64,000 nt of DNA from Halisarca cf. caerulea (GCA_963170055.1 CAUJGJ010000451.1:1-64000); one strand, 5' to 3'. Counted from the stretch's first letter, positions 1 through 30,435 are shown. A program made the numbers and translations. Notes: generated from the sequence alone by a model not told the origin.

Positions 1-3458
<3,458 letters not shown>

Positions 3459-3518
<60 letters not shown>
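3459..3518. repeat. (TA)n microsatellite at LINE 5' junction
   Basis: About 55 bases of uninterrupted TA mark exactly where the minus-strand LINE coding similarity ends. Insertion into, or expansion of, a TA tract at the target site is likely. Confidence 0.93.
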
Positions 3519-3520
<2 letters not shown>

Positions 3521-3724
3521 TACATCCTCACTCATTTAAACCCACTTGGACAATTTTTTTTGGTTCGGATAAGTGAAATACAGAAATTATTGGTATTGCA
3601 GTATTAGGAATACAGTAATAATAAAGCTGTGGTATGATATCACACTAGATACTAGACACAATGTCATACTAGCAGCTAAGGTATCCAATAAAGGGTCCCT
3701 ATACCTGTGGTGAATGAAACACAC

Positions 3725-3968
3725 TTAACTTAATATAAGGATCCCTAAACACCTGTGGTGAACACACTCAACTTGAGGATCCCTAAACACCTGTGGTGAA
3801 CTAGTCTAGCTAGCTAGACTAGTGGTGAACACACTCAACTTGAGGATCCCTAAACACCTGTGGTGAACACACTCAACTTGAGGATCCCTAAACACCTGTG
3901 GTGAACACACTCAACTTGAGGATCCCTAAACACCTAGCTGTGGTGAACACACTCAACTTGAGGATCCT
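3725..3968. repeat. 38-bp tandem repeat array with embedded palindrome
   Basis: About six copies of a 38-bp unit beginning CCTAAACACCTGTGGTGAAC and ending ACTCAACTTGAGGATC lie head to tail. Copies are almost identical; one carries an extra AGCT and the first is diverged. One unit is interrupted at 3801-3822 by a 22-bp perfect palindrome built from CTAG repeats, with the unit's GTGGTGAA partly duplicated on its right. There is no coding capacity. Confidence 0.93.
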
Positions 3969-4102
3969 TATAAGCAAGGTCAGGATGAGCAGGGATGTAT
4001 TATGTAAGGATGCATTAATTGTAACAGTTGTTTCAAATCCTGTTTAGTTCATTTACCATGCACCATAATTTGTATGGCATCGTACATGATCATGATCAGT
4101 TA

Positions 4103-7100
4103 TTAATAATTTGTTATAATCAATCTGTGTATCACAACAAGAACAACAATAATCAAAAACACTATAATTAAAATAGTGTATAGGTTTGCATGAATAGATG
4201 AAGTACTTTTAAGCTCTCTCAAATGAACCTCTGCAGCTTGAAAGCTAGGATTAATTTCCAAAGCCTTCTTAAGGTGCTCACTAGAATCTTGATATTTACC
4301 CATAGTTTTATAGATCTCCCCGAGGGTATAGTGCTGAAGCCATGTTTCCTGGGGAGAGTTTGACTTCTTCAAGGATTCTTTGGTTAAAAATATTGCATCA
4401 TCATGATAGTTCAAGTTAAACAGAACTCTTGCAAGGTTAAGCAGCACATCTGAGTTCTCAGGTTTTAAAGTCAATGCTTTACGAAAGCATTCAATTGCTT
4501 GAAAAGTATTGCCCTTTATTCTCCAATAGTTTCCAATTTGATTGAAGACATTGGATGACTGAGAGTTCTGCAAAGGTGATAAGAACAAATTGTTAGCTAC
4601 ATATGTATATATTTATAACAAAGCAGATAAACAAGTTAATATATAGTCCAGTATAGCTCCCCCCTCCCCTTGATGTAATCCAGAGGTGGATCCAGAAATG
4701 TAGGAAGGGGATGATGGTGGGAAATTTCAGATACACCAAGCATACAGCAGGGGTTGTCCCCTAAGAAAAAAAAAACAAAAATTAGGCTTTCTTTTATTGT
4801 ATTCTGGAGCAATATGTGGTGCCCAAAGGCAGCAAACTTCATTGTTGTGAACACTATATACACCAGGAATGCAAGCTACAAAACATGAAATCTACAAAAT
4901 GTTGACCTGGGGTGAGTACATGCAAGAGTACAAATACAACAGAACATTTAGCAATGGACAAGTATCGGGCATATCCAGAGATTAAGGGTAGTACATTAAT
5001 GAGTGTGATATGATATGAATGCACTTCACATCCTATGATGTCTCAATAGAAAGGCCTATGAGTTGGAAAGGGTCAGGAGGCATCACCACTACTAAGCAGT
5101 GAAATGTCATGTGCTGACTTCCACAAGTAAAGAATGAACTTTGAGTATAAGGATGTTTCCAAAGATTTACTAACAAACATAGATCATCAATCTGAGTTTT
5201 CTTCTGAAATCAGCTACAATTTTAATTGGTTAGCCCCATTCAGTACCCCAGCAGCTTTCCAGTTGCAAGTATTGTCACTGATTTGGATCAATTTATAGTG
5301 CTCAGCAATTCAGCTACATGGCTGATTTCTACAACCAATCAACCAAATAATTCAACATTTTTGATAGTATTCAGACAATAGTTGCATCACTTGTTGAAAA
5401 AAACTGATATCACGATAAGTGTAATGTATAACTAGGGTGGGTGATATCACGTGAAAAAGCAGATCATTACCTTCTTTTCTATTTGCAACTTTAATGCACT
5501 GCTCACAGATACAGAAGATTATAATACGCTATGAGCAGTTTAGCCACGAGGTTAGTACACTGGGCATCCAGTTGAAATCCATTGTTGGTTTTCAAACAAT
5601 TGTTCACCTCAAAATTCATGAGCTTTGTTGTGTTTTTGAAGTAACTCCTTGGATTCTGGCATGGTGAAACTATCCTAATATTCATGACATTCATTAGAAA
5701 ATGATTGTGGTTGACTGAATCCAATATTTTGAAAACCTAGTAAGCTGCTAGTACTACTTTATTAATAGCACAAGTAAAGGAAAGTAAATAGATGTAGTGA
5801 GGGTATCAAGGTCATATCATAATAGCTGTTTAGAGTCAAATGCAACCTTTGCTCAGACAAGAATATTTGTAAAAGGTGGGCATAAGCAGCTTTCTCAAGG
5901 TATAGCTTCAGCGACTGCTCTCAGTTGATGTAAATGCTACTGAAACTATCCAATTTTTGTCCCAAGTCCCAGTTACTGTATTAGGTTATCAGCATATCAA
6001 GACCCTTTCCAACCAATACAGTTACATCCAAAAAGGAGGAAATGGTCTGCTATAGCAATAGAAAGCACAAAGCTATGGAGAACGTTAATTCTGGTGATTA
6101 CCCAGACAACAGTCTCATATGTACATCTCTTCAAGTAATCTAAAGGAGGATTTTTAATTGATTCATAGTGGTAATGACTTACTAATAGGTACACGTCCTA
6201 ATGCCCCTCCACTTGACATACCTCTTTTAGTAAAACCTTCAGTCTGTGCTCAACTTCCCATAAGTCTATTGCATCATCACTGTCTGATTTTCTAAAAATC
6301 ATAGCAACTTCCGGTTCAGGGTAGCTCCTGTGGTGTTTTCTTTTGGCAATGCCCTCCAAGAAGTCGTATTTAGTCACTTCTACATCAACATCTGAACATA
6401 TCAGAAATTTGGCTAATTTCACTCCACAGTTGCTGCTACTGGCACTGAAAGAAAAAGCGAAAATTAGAATTCACTTGAAATATAATATTGGCAACTTATT
6501 CAGGCTATGTTTGCCAATACACAATCATTCACATTTTCCACCAATGCTTCACAGTATGTCACAATACTAGTGGGTAGTAGGATAAACTCGGAATGGTAGG
6601 GTGACTTGGAATGAGAGACCAAAAGAAGTGCCACCAGCAAGTGACAGGCTTCGCTGCAGCAGCGGCAAACCTAAATATGGATAGACAGCTTGGTTGTGGG
6701 AAAACATATTGATTTTGTTCCAAGTTACCCGCTTTAACCCAGTGGTTAACCATAGCAAGGCAATCACAAGAGGTGATCGAAAGACTACGTAAGTCTTATG
6801 TAAGTATATACTACTACTACACAAAAGTACATAATACACATGTATGGTTTGGAGCCACAAATCCTTTATAATAAGGCCACACAAAGATAATATGTTTCTG
6901 GTCTTGGACATCTTTGAAAATTGACCAGGCCACCAGGGTTTTTATTTTTTCTTTTTCAATCTAGTCAGTGACAAAGGCATTCATGCAAGTATATTCCTTA
7001 TATCTGTGAACAGATGCTATTAATGCTATCAAGAATGTTGAATTGAAACAAGCTGAAAGATGATACAAACTTATACAGCACAATTAGATGGGGAGTGCAT

Positions 7101-7786
7101 GTCTGTACGGAACCAGACAGCCACTAGTCTCACAATAACACAATGTTTTTCATGTGTTCGTGCTGAACACACATCCTTTACTTGATAGATTACAATATTT
7201 TGGTCAGGGTTTGAACCCAGCATGCTCACTGACTTTTCTTTAAAAAGTATTTTTCTTTTTTCACCAAAAAAATGACCAGGAAGGGGAACAGAAACTTAAA
7301 ATTTACTTTGTATGGCCTAATGTGTAGAATCTTTACTTACATCCTGCATTCTCCTTCACAGTTGCAATTGGGTGACTTGCACTTATCAACAATACTCTGT
7401 TCTGAGTACATTCCTTGATTTTCTGATGTGGCAACACGAGATACAGTGCAGCGTTTCACATTTCCTGCAGCAGGCGATAAATCATTCAACAGTCTCTCAC
7501 TGTGATCCAGTCCCAGCAAGATACCGAAAATGGGATCCGTGACGGGTGACATGGAGTCATGAGCCGTGGCTTTAAGAGATGAATGTATTGCAGAGTTAGA
7601 ATATTCGGATGCCGGGACAACATCGCCGTTCCTTAGCTTCCAATGCGTAATACCAGTACCTTCAGAAGAACTTGGGGCGCCAACTTTTCGAACACAGAGC
7701 AGAATTTTAGAAGTTAATAATAACGAGGCGAAAAAAATGTTCCGAACCTTGAAATACTGGTGAAAATTGTACGGATATCGATCCAT
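4103..7786 (-). CDS. TPR-repeat membrane protein, possibly TTC17-like (3 exons)
   Basis: Seen: exons 7341-7786, 6222-6444 and 4103-4567 join in phase (phases 2 and 0) with canonical donors (GTAAGT, GTATGT) and AG acceptors, giving 377 aa from ATG to stop. Residues about 14-33 are hydrophobic (signal peptide or anchor), followed by a THW motif and a Ser-rich stretch. Residues about 130-223 hold a Cys-containing segment of unknown fold. Residues 228-333 form three TPR units (NYWRIKGNTFQAIECFRKAL; LLNLARVLFNLNYHDDAI; HYTLGEIYKTMGKYQDSS). Residues about 351-372 are a transmembrane helix with a short basic tail. Known: TPR proteins are protein-binding scaffolds. Inference: the THW motif after the leader and the TPR style resemble TTC17, but the protein is far shorter than vertebrate TTC17, so orthology is unproven. 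Further small exons in the 1.6-kb second intron cannot be excluded. Confidence 0.72.
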
Positions 7787-8438
7787 AGTTGTGAATGATG
7801 AATACCTCTTAGCATAACCAACCTCGGTAAATTCTTTTAGGATACGTCTACATGAACAGGTAAGCTTATGCTGTTATGAATCCAGCCCGGAGGGAGGCCA
7901 TGTTTTGTTTTTACGACATACCTATGACGTAATTAAAACTAGTGCACAAAAGTTCAAAACCTCGCTGAATAACTTAGAATGGATGTGGGAGTAGCAGCCA
8001 TCACCCCCCTCCCCCTTGGGATACACCCCTTCCCCTTCGGGTAACCCTCCCCTTGGGGTAACTCACCCGGCTAACAAGACTAAACAGATGTTCGGCGTCT
8101 CCTTGTCCACTGAACAAGTAAATAACAAACGGTGACAACCAATAGGAGCCAATCACATGATGTACAGTACTTGTCATAGCTTGAGACAAGACTGTGATAT
8201 TTAACATTTAATTTGGTTTAGTTGTGCATGATCAACACATCAGTAATTGTCTTTTGGTGAAACTTGCAAAATTATTGATTACTTTTCACTTTATACATGA
8301 TTCAACTGAATTGCGGAGTTTTTTGATTCAATTTGGCCTGTGTGAACATCAAATTGACAATCAGTAGTACTAACCAATGTGACATACATATCACTGCATC
8401 TAATCTGCACAAAACACATACCAAGTCACAATGCACAG
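7787..8438. other. Upstream region of the TPR gene; C-rich patch
   Basis: This lies 5' of the TPR gene. A compositionally odd stretch at about 8005-8075 repeats 'ccccttgggg' and 'ccccttcggg' style blocks. No TATA-like element is convincing, and no exon is seen. Confidence 0.4.
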
Positions 8439-8962
8439 CAGTGTTGTGGTAATGGTAATTAGTAATTGTAATCAATTGTAATTAGGTATACATTTGCCAG
8501 TAATGGTAATGTAATTGTAATGGAGCTGTTTCAGTCTCAGAGTAGTTGTAATGGTAATTGGTATATTTGCATCAAATTACACAATTACCATGCAACTACT
8601 CTGATGCATATTGTTTATATCTGTGGATATATTTTGCCCCCTAAGAAGGTAGATTTTGGCTAGTTTGAGGCTATTTCTGTGCTACAGTTAACCAGGCGGC
8701 TGGTGGAAACGGGAAAATAACATCAATCACATGATTTAGATCACTACATATATGAAATCTCGGTAAGGTACAATAACTTTTGCAAGCATCCAAGAATATA
8801 TCTGTAATTAGTAATTGTAATTGCAATTGTAGAAATGTAGTTGCAATGGTAATTGATTACTTTAGTGGAAGTCTGTAGTGGTAATAGTAATCGTAATGCT
8901 TTGATACTGAGATAATCGCAATGGTAGTTGATTATGATACCCCTGTAATGGCCACAACACTG
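8439..8962. mobile_element. hAT-type MITE with perfect 8-bp target duplication
   Basis: The termini are CAGTGTTGTGG and its exact inverse CCACAACACTG. They are flanked by the direct repeat ATGCACAG at 8431-8438 and 8963-8970. The 8-bp duplication plus CAGTG ends is the hAT signature. The 524-bp interior is dominated by GTAATTGTAAT/ATTACAATTAC motifs in both orientations and has no transposase, so it is non-autonomous. Confidence 0.92.
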
Positions 8963-8970
8963 ATGCACAG

Positions 8971-9984
8971 TCCCTGAAGTATTAATTTTGCTTCCTCAAA
9001 GAAGTAACCTGGACAGTAGTGGACCTGGATTTATTTCATTATAATAAATTACCACCACACAATATTACATGTGCACCACAAGTGATAAAAATAAACAAAT
9101 TTGCTAGTATTTTTAGTATTATCATTTGGTTCTCTTACTTTGAACATATAGTCTGTTTTTCAAAAAATTTTTTTTCGATTTTAGAGTTCATGTGCTTCAG
9201 GACATGTCCTGCATTGCAGCAACATTGAACACACGTCACACACTTGACTTGCTGATTATGCATGAAATTTGTTTCTGTGATGTGTAGCCGATCTGCGCAT
9301 GCATAACATTGTGTTTAGATGATTCAGAAGGCTGGATAGCAGTTGTGACACAGCCTACTATGTATGGAATTGGTTCAAATTTTGGTGGACATTTGATTTG
9401 TTAGATTGCATTGAAATCCCTAGCTGGTTTCTGCAAAGGGCTGTCTTCAGACAAATTTTACCTGGTGTTAAATAAATTTAACAAGACTAGCCATATCAGT
9501 TTGAAAGTTCATGTCACATTATATAATATTGGGCATACTGGTGCATGTCCCATAAATGTATTACATCTCTAAGACTTAGACTATGATAAATAATAGCCAC
9601 AGTGATTATACATCGTCTTTGCAGAACAAGCACTTCTTACAAAAACCATAGATAGAACATATTTGGCTTAAAGCAGTAGAAGTGTTTATGGTCCAAGCAA
9701 GGCGGGCCCACCAGTTTATTGGAAAGCTTTACCAACAGCACATAGATGTAATTCCTTCCTTTCGTAATTACTATAGCTTGTCTGCAAACAAAGTTATCAG
9801 AAAAAGAAGACATCTAAAGACTTCGTCAAAAGAATAAAGAAAATAAACAGAACACTCGGAGTTACCGCCATATGCTCAATTTTTTTGAAAATGAATTGCA
9901 TGAGTACAATTATTATCAAACACCATAATATTATAATGATGACAAAAACAACAATTTAAGTAGCAATTAGAGAGTATGCACATA
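8971..9984. other. Intergenic, no gene seen
   Basis: No in-phase exon, domain or paired terminal repeat was found. The only long reading frames are AT-rich and featureless. Confidence 0.45.
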
Positions 9985-11010
9985 TTACAGTAGTAAATAG
10001 AGAATGATATAATGCACATAATATGTTACATATATTATAGTTAGATGTGGCCTCCACAATTTGGAGGGTGATGGTGTCTTGTATGTGGGGCTTGTATGAG
10101 GATCTACAGCCTCTGATGTATAGGATGGCAGTTCAAGAAGTGTAAAAGTTGCATGAGCTTGCATCGAATCCATTGGATGGTCTTACTGTATGGCATACCT
10201 TGCTTCTTGGCTAGCGTGGCAGCCAGTCTCTAGTAGAAACTGGTGGCCCGCAGCTAGTGGTCCCATGCCTCCTGTTGCTGACATGACCAGGGGGGAAAAG
10301 AAGAGTGTTTCATTTCCAGTGATCTCTGCTCCAAATGGCACTTCTTTTACATCTCATGCTTCTGGAATGTAGATTGCAATGGAGTGGTACAATTTGATGG
10401 GATGCTTAATTGAGTTGAAAACCCTCATATCAAAAGTATTCTCAAAAATGGACCACCCCAGACACTGCAAGCAGAGATGTCCAGTCTAGTTCCAGGTCAT
10501 GCAGTGTTGACAGTTTTCATCATCATGACTTCCCCTGTCAACGGTTGTAGAGAAGTTTCTGCCTGTATGTTGTGGCATGTCTGTATGCTTCAGCATCAAT
10601 GCTGTCAGGTCTCAATCTGACTTCATTGTACCAGATTGAAGTGTACCCTCCCGATTGCATGATCCACACTGAACAGAGGGCTATATACACATGCACTGGG
10701 ATGGTAGGCATTGTAGGGGCAAATCATATCGAAGAACAATGGCATCTTTGAAATCTGACTTGTGCAAAGTGTATCCATATCGTTGAATTGGCGCAGATGT
10801 CAACCACAGAGATGCTCCCTTCTGTCGGCTTAGTTGGACGTAACGCTGCAGTTGGGCTGGAAGTTTTGGTAGAAGGTTTTTGGCTTGTTGTTTTTGGCCA
10901 GATCTTCTTTTGGCTCTCATTTCAGCTTTGACTTGATGCATGTTGGATGTTGGAACAGCTCCTTGATGGTGAATGTTCTCAACTAGGGATTTGGTGATGT
11001 GCAAGGAAAC
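9985..11010 (-). pseudogene. Retroelement-derived C-terminal domain remnant
   Basis: On the minus strand, 11004-10681 reads QKGASLWLTSAPIQRYGYTL followed by HKSDFKDAIVLRYDLP. After a stop, the sequence continues in shifting frames through about 10620 (a DLTA block), 10300 (LVMSATGGMGPLAA) and 10180 (PYSKTIQWIRCKLM). I recognise this ordered set of motifs from the region downstream of reverse transcriptase in retroelement proteins common in marine invertebrate genomes. No RT palm is visible here. Stops and frameshifts show it is decayed. The exact superfamily is uncertain. Confidence 0.55.
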
Positions 11011-11359
11011 CCTACGATGATGTTTAGCAGAAATAATTGGGTTGGCTATAACTCCATTCCTCCTATAGGTTTGGGTAAACAGCTCCCCTAGGGTGTCATT
11101 TGGTTGTGGTTGGTCTAGCTGTTAAAGTAGGAATGAGTTTCTGTCGATGGATGGTTCTTTCCAGTGGTTGTAGGATAGTTAATTCTTGCTTTATTAAGGT
11201 TGGAAATGTGGAATTTCATTTGGCCAAGGGGTAAAGGCAGGTTATTTGGGGTAAAGGCAGGATAAGCCACTTGAGGTTGAGTCTGGGCAATTGTTGTTAG
11301 TTTGTCTAATTCATCTTCCCATTTCTGAACTATGGTTTGGAAAAGGTGCACAGAAAGTC

Positions 11360-12795
11360 ACTGTTATTAATTGCACCTATTAAAATTAACACTTCCCTCA
11401 ATCTAGTTGTGCATAATTTTTGTATTCCTGTTCAGGCAAACATGTCTTTAGCGTTGGATCAATAATCAGACTTGACCTAAGGCTTGGTCACTGTCACCAA
11501 TTTGCATTTGTATCAGGGCAAACATTTCTGTAACTTTGGGTTGATAACCAGACTTAACTAGAAGCTTGGTCTTCATTTCAAATACATGCTTTACAGTCAA
11601 GGTGTCTTTTGCCATAATGGGTGGTACCGTAATGGTTGCAAATGAGTGTCTGGAGGTCTGCAGTCATGTACATGTGATGTAACCTTTACAAGAAAATTTA
11701 ATGGTGCATGGTGTTCGGTCTGGTTCGGAGTAAGTACATTGTTACAGGAATTAAAGTGCAGTGAAATTCTCTACTACAACCACGTTGGGACCAAGACTTG
11801 AAATTTGGCCAGATTAGAGAGGTGGCTGGAATAGACAGGTCCTTTTCAATATGGGACTTTAGGGCTAAACAGTATGGTCAGTTTAGACAGTGTGACTGAT
11901 TTACAGAGACTCCAATTCAAGAGGTTTCACTGTATATGTAAACAAATATGAGCTATTATGGATAATTGTAAGACATCAATTCAGATCAGTGTGTGTTGTT
12001 GGGCTCTGTTTATTACATGAGCGGAGGGTAGATACAAGTGAGTAGGGAAGGTGGCATAATTAAAGTTTGGTACACAGAAAATTGGAGTATGCATACATGT
12101 ACACGGAAGGGGGAGGTACGTGCTTTTATTAGGGTGTCATTTAAGGGGGGTATTCGCCCCCCCCTCTCAGAAATTAGGTTAGCCATATTCTTAATTGTTT
12201 CAAAAGGTAAACTTGAATACAGAACAGAATTCAACACAAATAACGAATATACAAGGAGAATATAGTGTTTTAAAAACCTAAACAGCTTTCTTCTACCTTA
12301 TCGATTTGCTCCACATATCTGCAATCTCTTCAAGGTCAAAGAGTAATTAATTAGCAGCTTTAAGTTTGTGCCAACAATCTTAGTCAGAGTCTGATTTTAA
12401 AGGTGTAGGTGTTATAAGTGTGTAATTCTCCATGCAAAGTACCTTATCAGATTTAGAACCATTGGTCTTCAAGTAGGGTTCTATCCAGTGGGGGTGGGGG
12501 GTGGGGGGAAGCTTCGAATCCACCCAAACTCTCCAGCTTCCACCTCAAAAAATTCAAACTGTATTGTAAATAAATATCAAAAACTCCATACTTGAGTGTC
12601 AAAATCAACATTAAATGGTCAAAAATGGCCTCAGATACCACCTTATATAACCTAAAAACTCAAATTTTCCTGGGGGAGCATACCCCACACCACCCTAGTT
12701 ATAATATATGTACAGCTACAATCCCACATACATATCTGCACCTCCTAACAACACTGCACTGCATGTGTTTTATAGACAACTATATAGGATAATAA
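11360..12795. other. Intergenic, short low-complexity patches
   Basis: No exon or transposon ends are supported. A G-rich patch lies at about 12488-12510 and a C-rich patch at about 12158-12170. Two inexact copies of a 'caagg.gtc / aaacatttctgtaac' type phrase occur near 11440 and 11520, suggesting an old local duplication. Confidence 0.4.
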
Positions 12796-12799
12796 TAAT

Positions 12800-13130
12800 A
12801 ACAATCATTTAAAAATGGATGAAAGATGCAGGGATGAAAAATTGTCAATCATCAAAAATCACTGGAACAAGGTAAAATTGTTTGCTCCGCAGTGCTGAAC
12901 AGGCATAGTTATAGACATACAGAGGGTTAATTAGGTATACATTGGGCTAGATGGGCATGAGGATGAACATACATAGGTCTAGACATACATGGAGCTGGAC
13001 GGGCAGAGAGCTAGACAGAGGTGGGTTGGACCGGGTACAGTGTGCAGATTCCTAAATCCCACAGCCAATAATAATATGAAGCGGGATGTAGGAATTTGCA
13101 CACTATACCCAGTCAAACCCACCTTTTATT
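12800..13130 (+). repeat. Foldback repeat family, copy in plus orientation
   Basis: It starts near an ATTTAAAAATGG motif, then a tandem stretch of TAGACATACAT/GGGCTAGATGGGCAT units about 15-16 bp long, then a conserved end AGACAGAGGTGGGTTGGACC...GTGTGCAGATTCCTAAATCC. The end is followed by its own inverse at about 13080-13125 (GCGGGATGTAGGAATTTGCA). Copies of the same family occur at 13990, 29065, 35510, 40690 and 62100. Confidence 0.82.
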
Positions 13131-13384
13131 ACATTAACTACTGGCTACACCACTAGTTGGTGTCCAGTCCATTAGTCACAATGTGACTGTAATTAAAGCA
13201 TAATAATAATAACAGATCTCTGTTGCCATCCAGAAAGGAAATGCAGTTTTGGTCATGGGTTCCATGAAGCCGGACCATATGCCACCATAGGCTTCCATTG
13301 GGGAGGGGAACTGGGTTATACTGGAATGGGTTCATTTTGAGAGGTTATGCAACTGGAAACCATTTATGTGCACGGTCATCAGGG

Positions 13385-13750
13385 CTACTGTAACCGGTTC
13401 AGTTCAGAACCCAGTGGCGACCATTGGAACCCAGTGGTGACCACTGGAACTCAACAATCCACTTCAGTATACCCAGCAGACCATTTAAACCTAATGGTGA
13501 TCACTGGAACCCAGCAGTGACCACTGAAACCTAGCAGTGACCAGTGGAATCCAGCTGTGACCATTGGAACCTAATGCGTCGTAATAGGATTTTACGGTGA
13601 CCATCCGAAGACAGTGGTCATCGCTGGATAATGCAATGGAACCCAGCTGTGACCCACTCAATCCCAGTGTTGACCACAGAAACTCAGCGGTGACCACTGG
13701 AGCCCGGTGGTGGCCATTGAAACCCAGTGATGGCCACTGGAACTCACAAG
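13385..13750. repeat. Degenerate ~18-21-bp minisatellite
   Basis: Many imperfect copies of GTGACCACTGGAACCCAGCA lie head to tail. Short open frames on both strands here, including Trp/Ser/His-rich ones, are by-products of the repeat and not genes. Confidence 0.88.
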
Positions 13751-13984
13751 ATGGGCTCACAACTTTTTCATGGCTGCCAGTGGAACTTGCTGACTGCATG
13801 TCCTTCAACTAGCACAGCATTTTTCTTGATTATATGCTCAAATCTATATGTCATGTACACTACTGCTGTGTTGCAAAGTTCAAATAGTGATAATAATAAA
13901 ATACAGGTTGTATGTTGTGGTTCATGCATGGTTACCGTATATTTATCACTTTAGCTATTGTCATCATCACTATTATTATTCTGT

Positions 13985-14280
13985 AGTATAATATTAATGC
14001 AGGATGTAGGAATTTGCACACTGTACCCAGTCCAACCCACCTCTGTGTCTATATAGCTCTATGCCCATCTAGCCCCATGTATACCTATCCCTATATGCAT
14101 GCCCGCCTAGCTAGCCCTATGTTCGCCTACAGCCCTATGCATGTCTAGCCATGCAATGCCTGTCCAGCCCTGTGTAGCAAACAACCCTACCTTGTTCCAA
14201 TGTTTTTGACGTTTGACAATTTTTATCCCTAGATCTTTTTTTTTTTCCATTTTTAAATAGTTTTAATATGGTTCTTGTCC
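13985..14280 (-). repeat. Foldback repeat family, inverted partner of the 12.8-kb copy
   Basis: It reads GCAGGATGTAGGAATTTGCA, then CACTGTACCCAGTCCAACCC, then TAGCCCTATGCCTGTC-type units, ending in CTTGTTCCAATG and CCATTTTTAAAT. This is the reverse order and strand of the 12800-13130 copy. The two therefore make inverted arms of about 270 bp around roughly 0.9 kb that includes the 13.4-kb minisatellite. Confidence 0.82.
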
Positions 14281-14855
14281 ATATTATACTTTTTGCTTGC
14301 ATATAAATAATAGGTTATAGGTAGTGGCTGTCATGCAACACCATAGCCACAAACAGAGTTTATCCAAGTCATCCACTATTAGTGGCATATGCAAACATAA
14401 TACTGATAGCATGCAGGTTAACGTCAATGTATAGGCATAGAGCTATATATACAGTATAACAAACCTCGGTACATTTATAGTATTTTGGTGGAATTGACAT
14501 GCATGCCTATACATCGATTCCATTAATTTCCATTTTACACAGATAGATATTACAATATTTATAGGTCTTATAGCTTGTACATGTAATTTTGGCTTGAATT
14601 ATATTGGGTTATTTCCAGTGACAACCTATACTTATATACAAGTGTATATTATGCCTATAAATCTGCATTATAGTAATAATGAACCATGCACTATATACCG
14701 TGGTTCATGATATAATTTGCATAATCATGTAAAGGCTAGGATAATATATCTGTTATAGTTTTATGATATAAAACATAAAAAATAAAATTTACAAAACATA
14801 AAGAAAATTTAATAATAATAGTATTATACAAATTAACTACTGTATGTCCAGATAT

Positions 14856-29736
<14,881 letters not shown>

Positions 29737-29960
29737 TCTCAAGCAGAATGGCGTTAAGCTAAGCCGAGACGCTGTAGTTTCAACTTCTCCTTGGGTACTC
29801 CCACGCTAAAGAAGCAAGATCTGTGATATGCATGATTATTACACATTTTATACGCCAACTACCGACGTCCATGTTATCACAATGACGTCATCAAAGTTGA
29901 CTGCAATCAATTACGATGCCCACCGCCGGCCGGAACGCTAGTCTCGTTCCCAACTGTTTA
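29737..29960 (-). promoter_or_regulatory. RAP1GAP 5' UTR and promoter region with CRE palindrome
   Basis: The start codon (29736-29734) is only 8 nt from the first donor, so exon 1 is almost all 5' UTR. About 150 bp upstream is a perfect TGACGTCA (29883-29890), the CREB/ATF consensus, within a locally CpG-richer stretch (CCGCCGGCCGGAACG at about 29921). No TATA box is obvious. CRE function is inference from motif and position only. Confidence 0.5.
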
Positions 29961-30435
29961 TCTTCATGATCTTTTTGATATTCGATATAGCTCATACAGA
30001 AGAAAATGCATAAACAAAATTTATTACATTTAAATACGAATAAATTATACTACCGGTAGTAGATGGATGAGAAGTTGTGTAAAATCCAGTTCTTCTGTAC
30101 ATATTGCATAAACTCACCATCATTTAGGAGCATGAAGTATTGTCAGATATTTCGTAGCTGCATACGGAAATTTAGTCTACAGTATGCCATTGTACTGTAT
30201 ATTGAGTGATTAGCCACTGTTAATTGCAATTGCTAAAGAACAGTGATCATATTGTTGGTATAATATAGAAAAAGTGAAATATATGTTCAATGTAGCAAAC
30301 TTTTAGTATAGTCTTGGAGTGACAATGTGGAAGTTGACAATTCGTCTCCATGTGATGTAGCTATACATTTAAAGTATGGTATAAGTGATATAATAATATA
30401 AGGTCTAAAATGTTCATAGCATTTATCGTTGGGAA

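Noticed and set aside
5503..5724. 73-codon frame in the second intron of the TPR gene as an extra exon
   Set aside because: Ends do not coincide with usable splice sites in phase with exons 2 and 3.
6567..6911. 114-codon minus-strand frame in the first intron of the TPR gene
   Set aside because: Contains no domain I recognise. The intron is fully explained by flanking exons that join in phase.
13491..13812. Open frames of 71-105 codons with repeating Trp/Ser/His patterns
   Set aside because: They follow the 18-21-bp minisatellite period on both strands and have no splice or start context.
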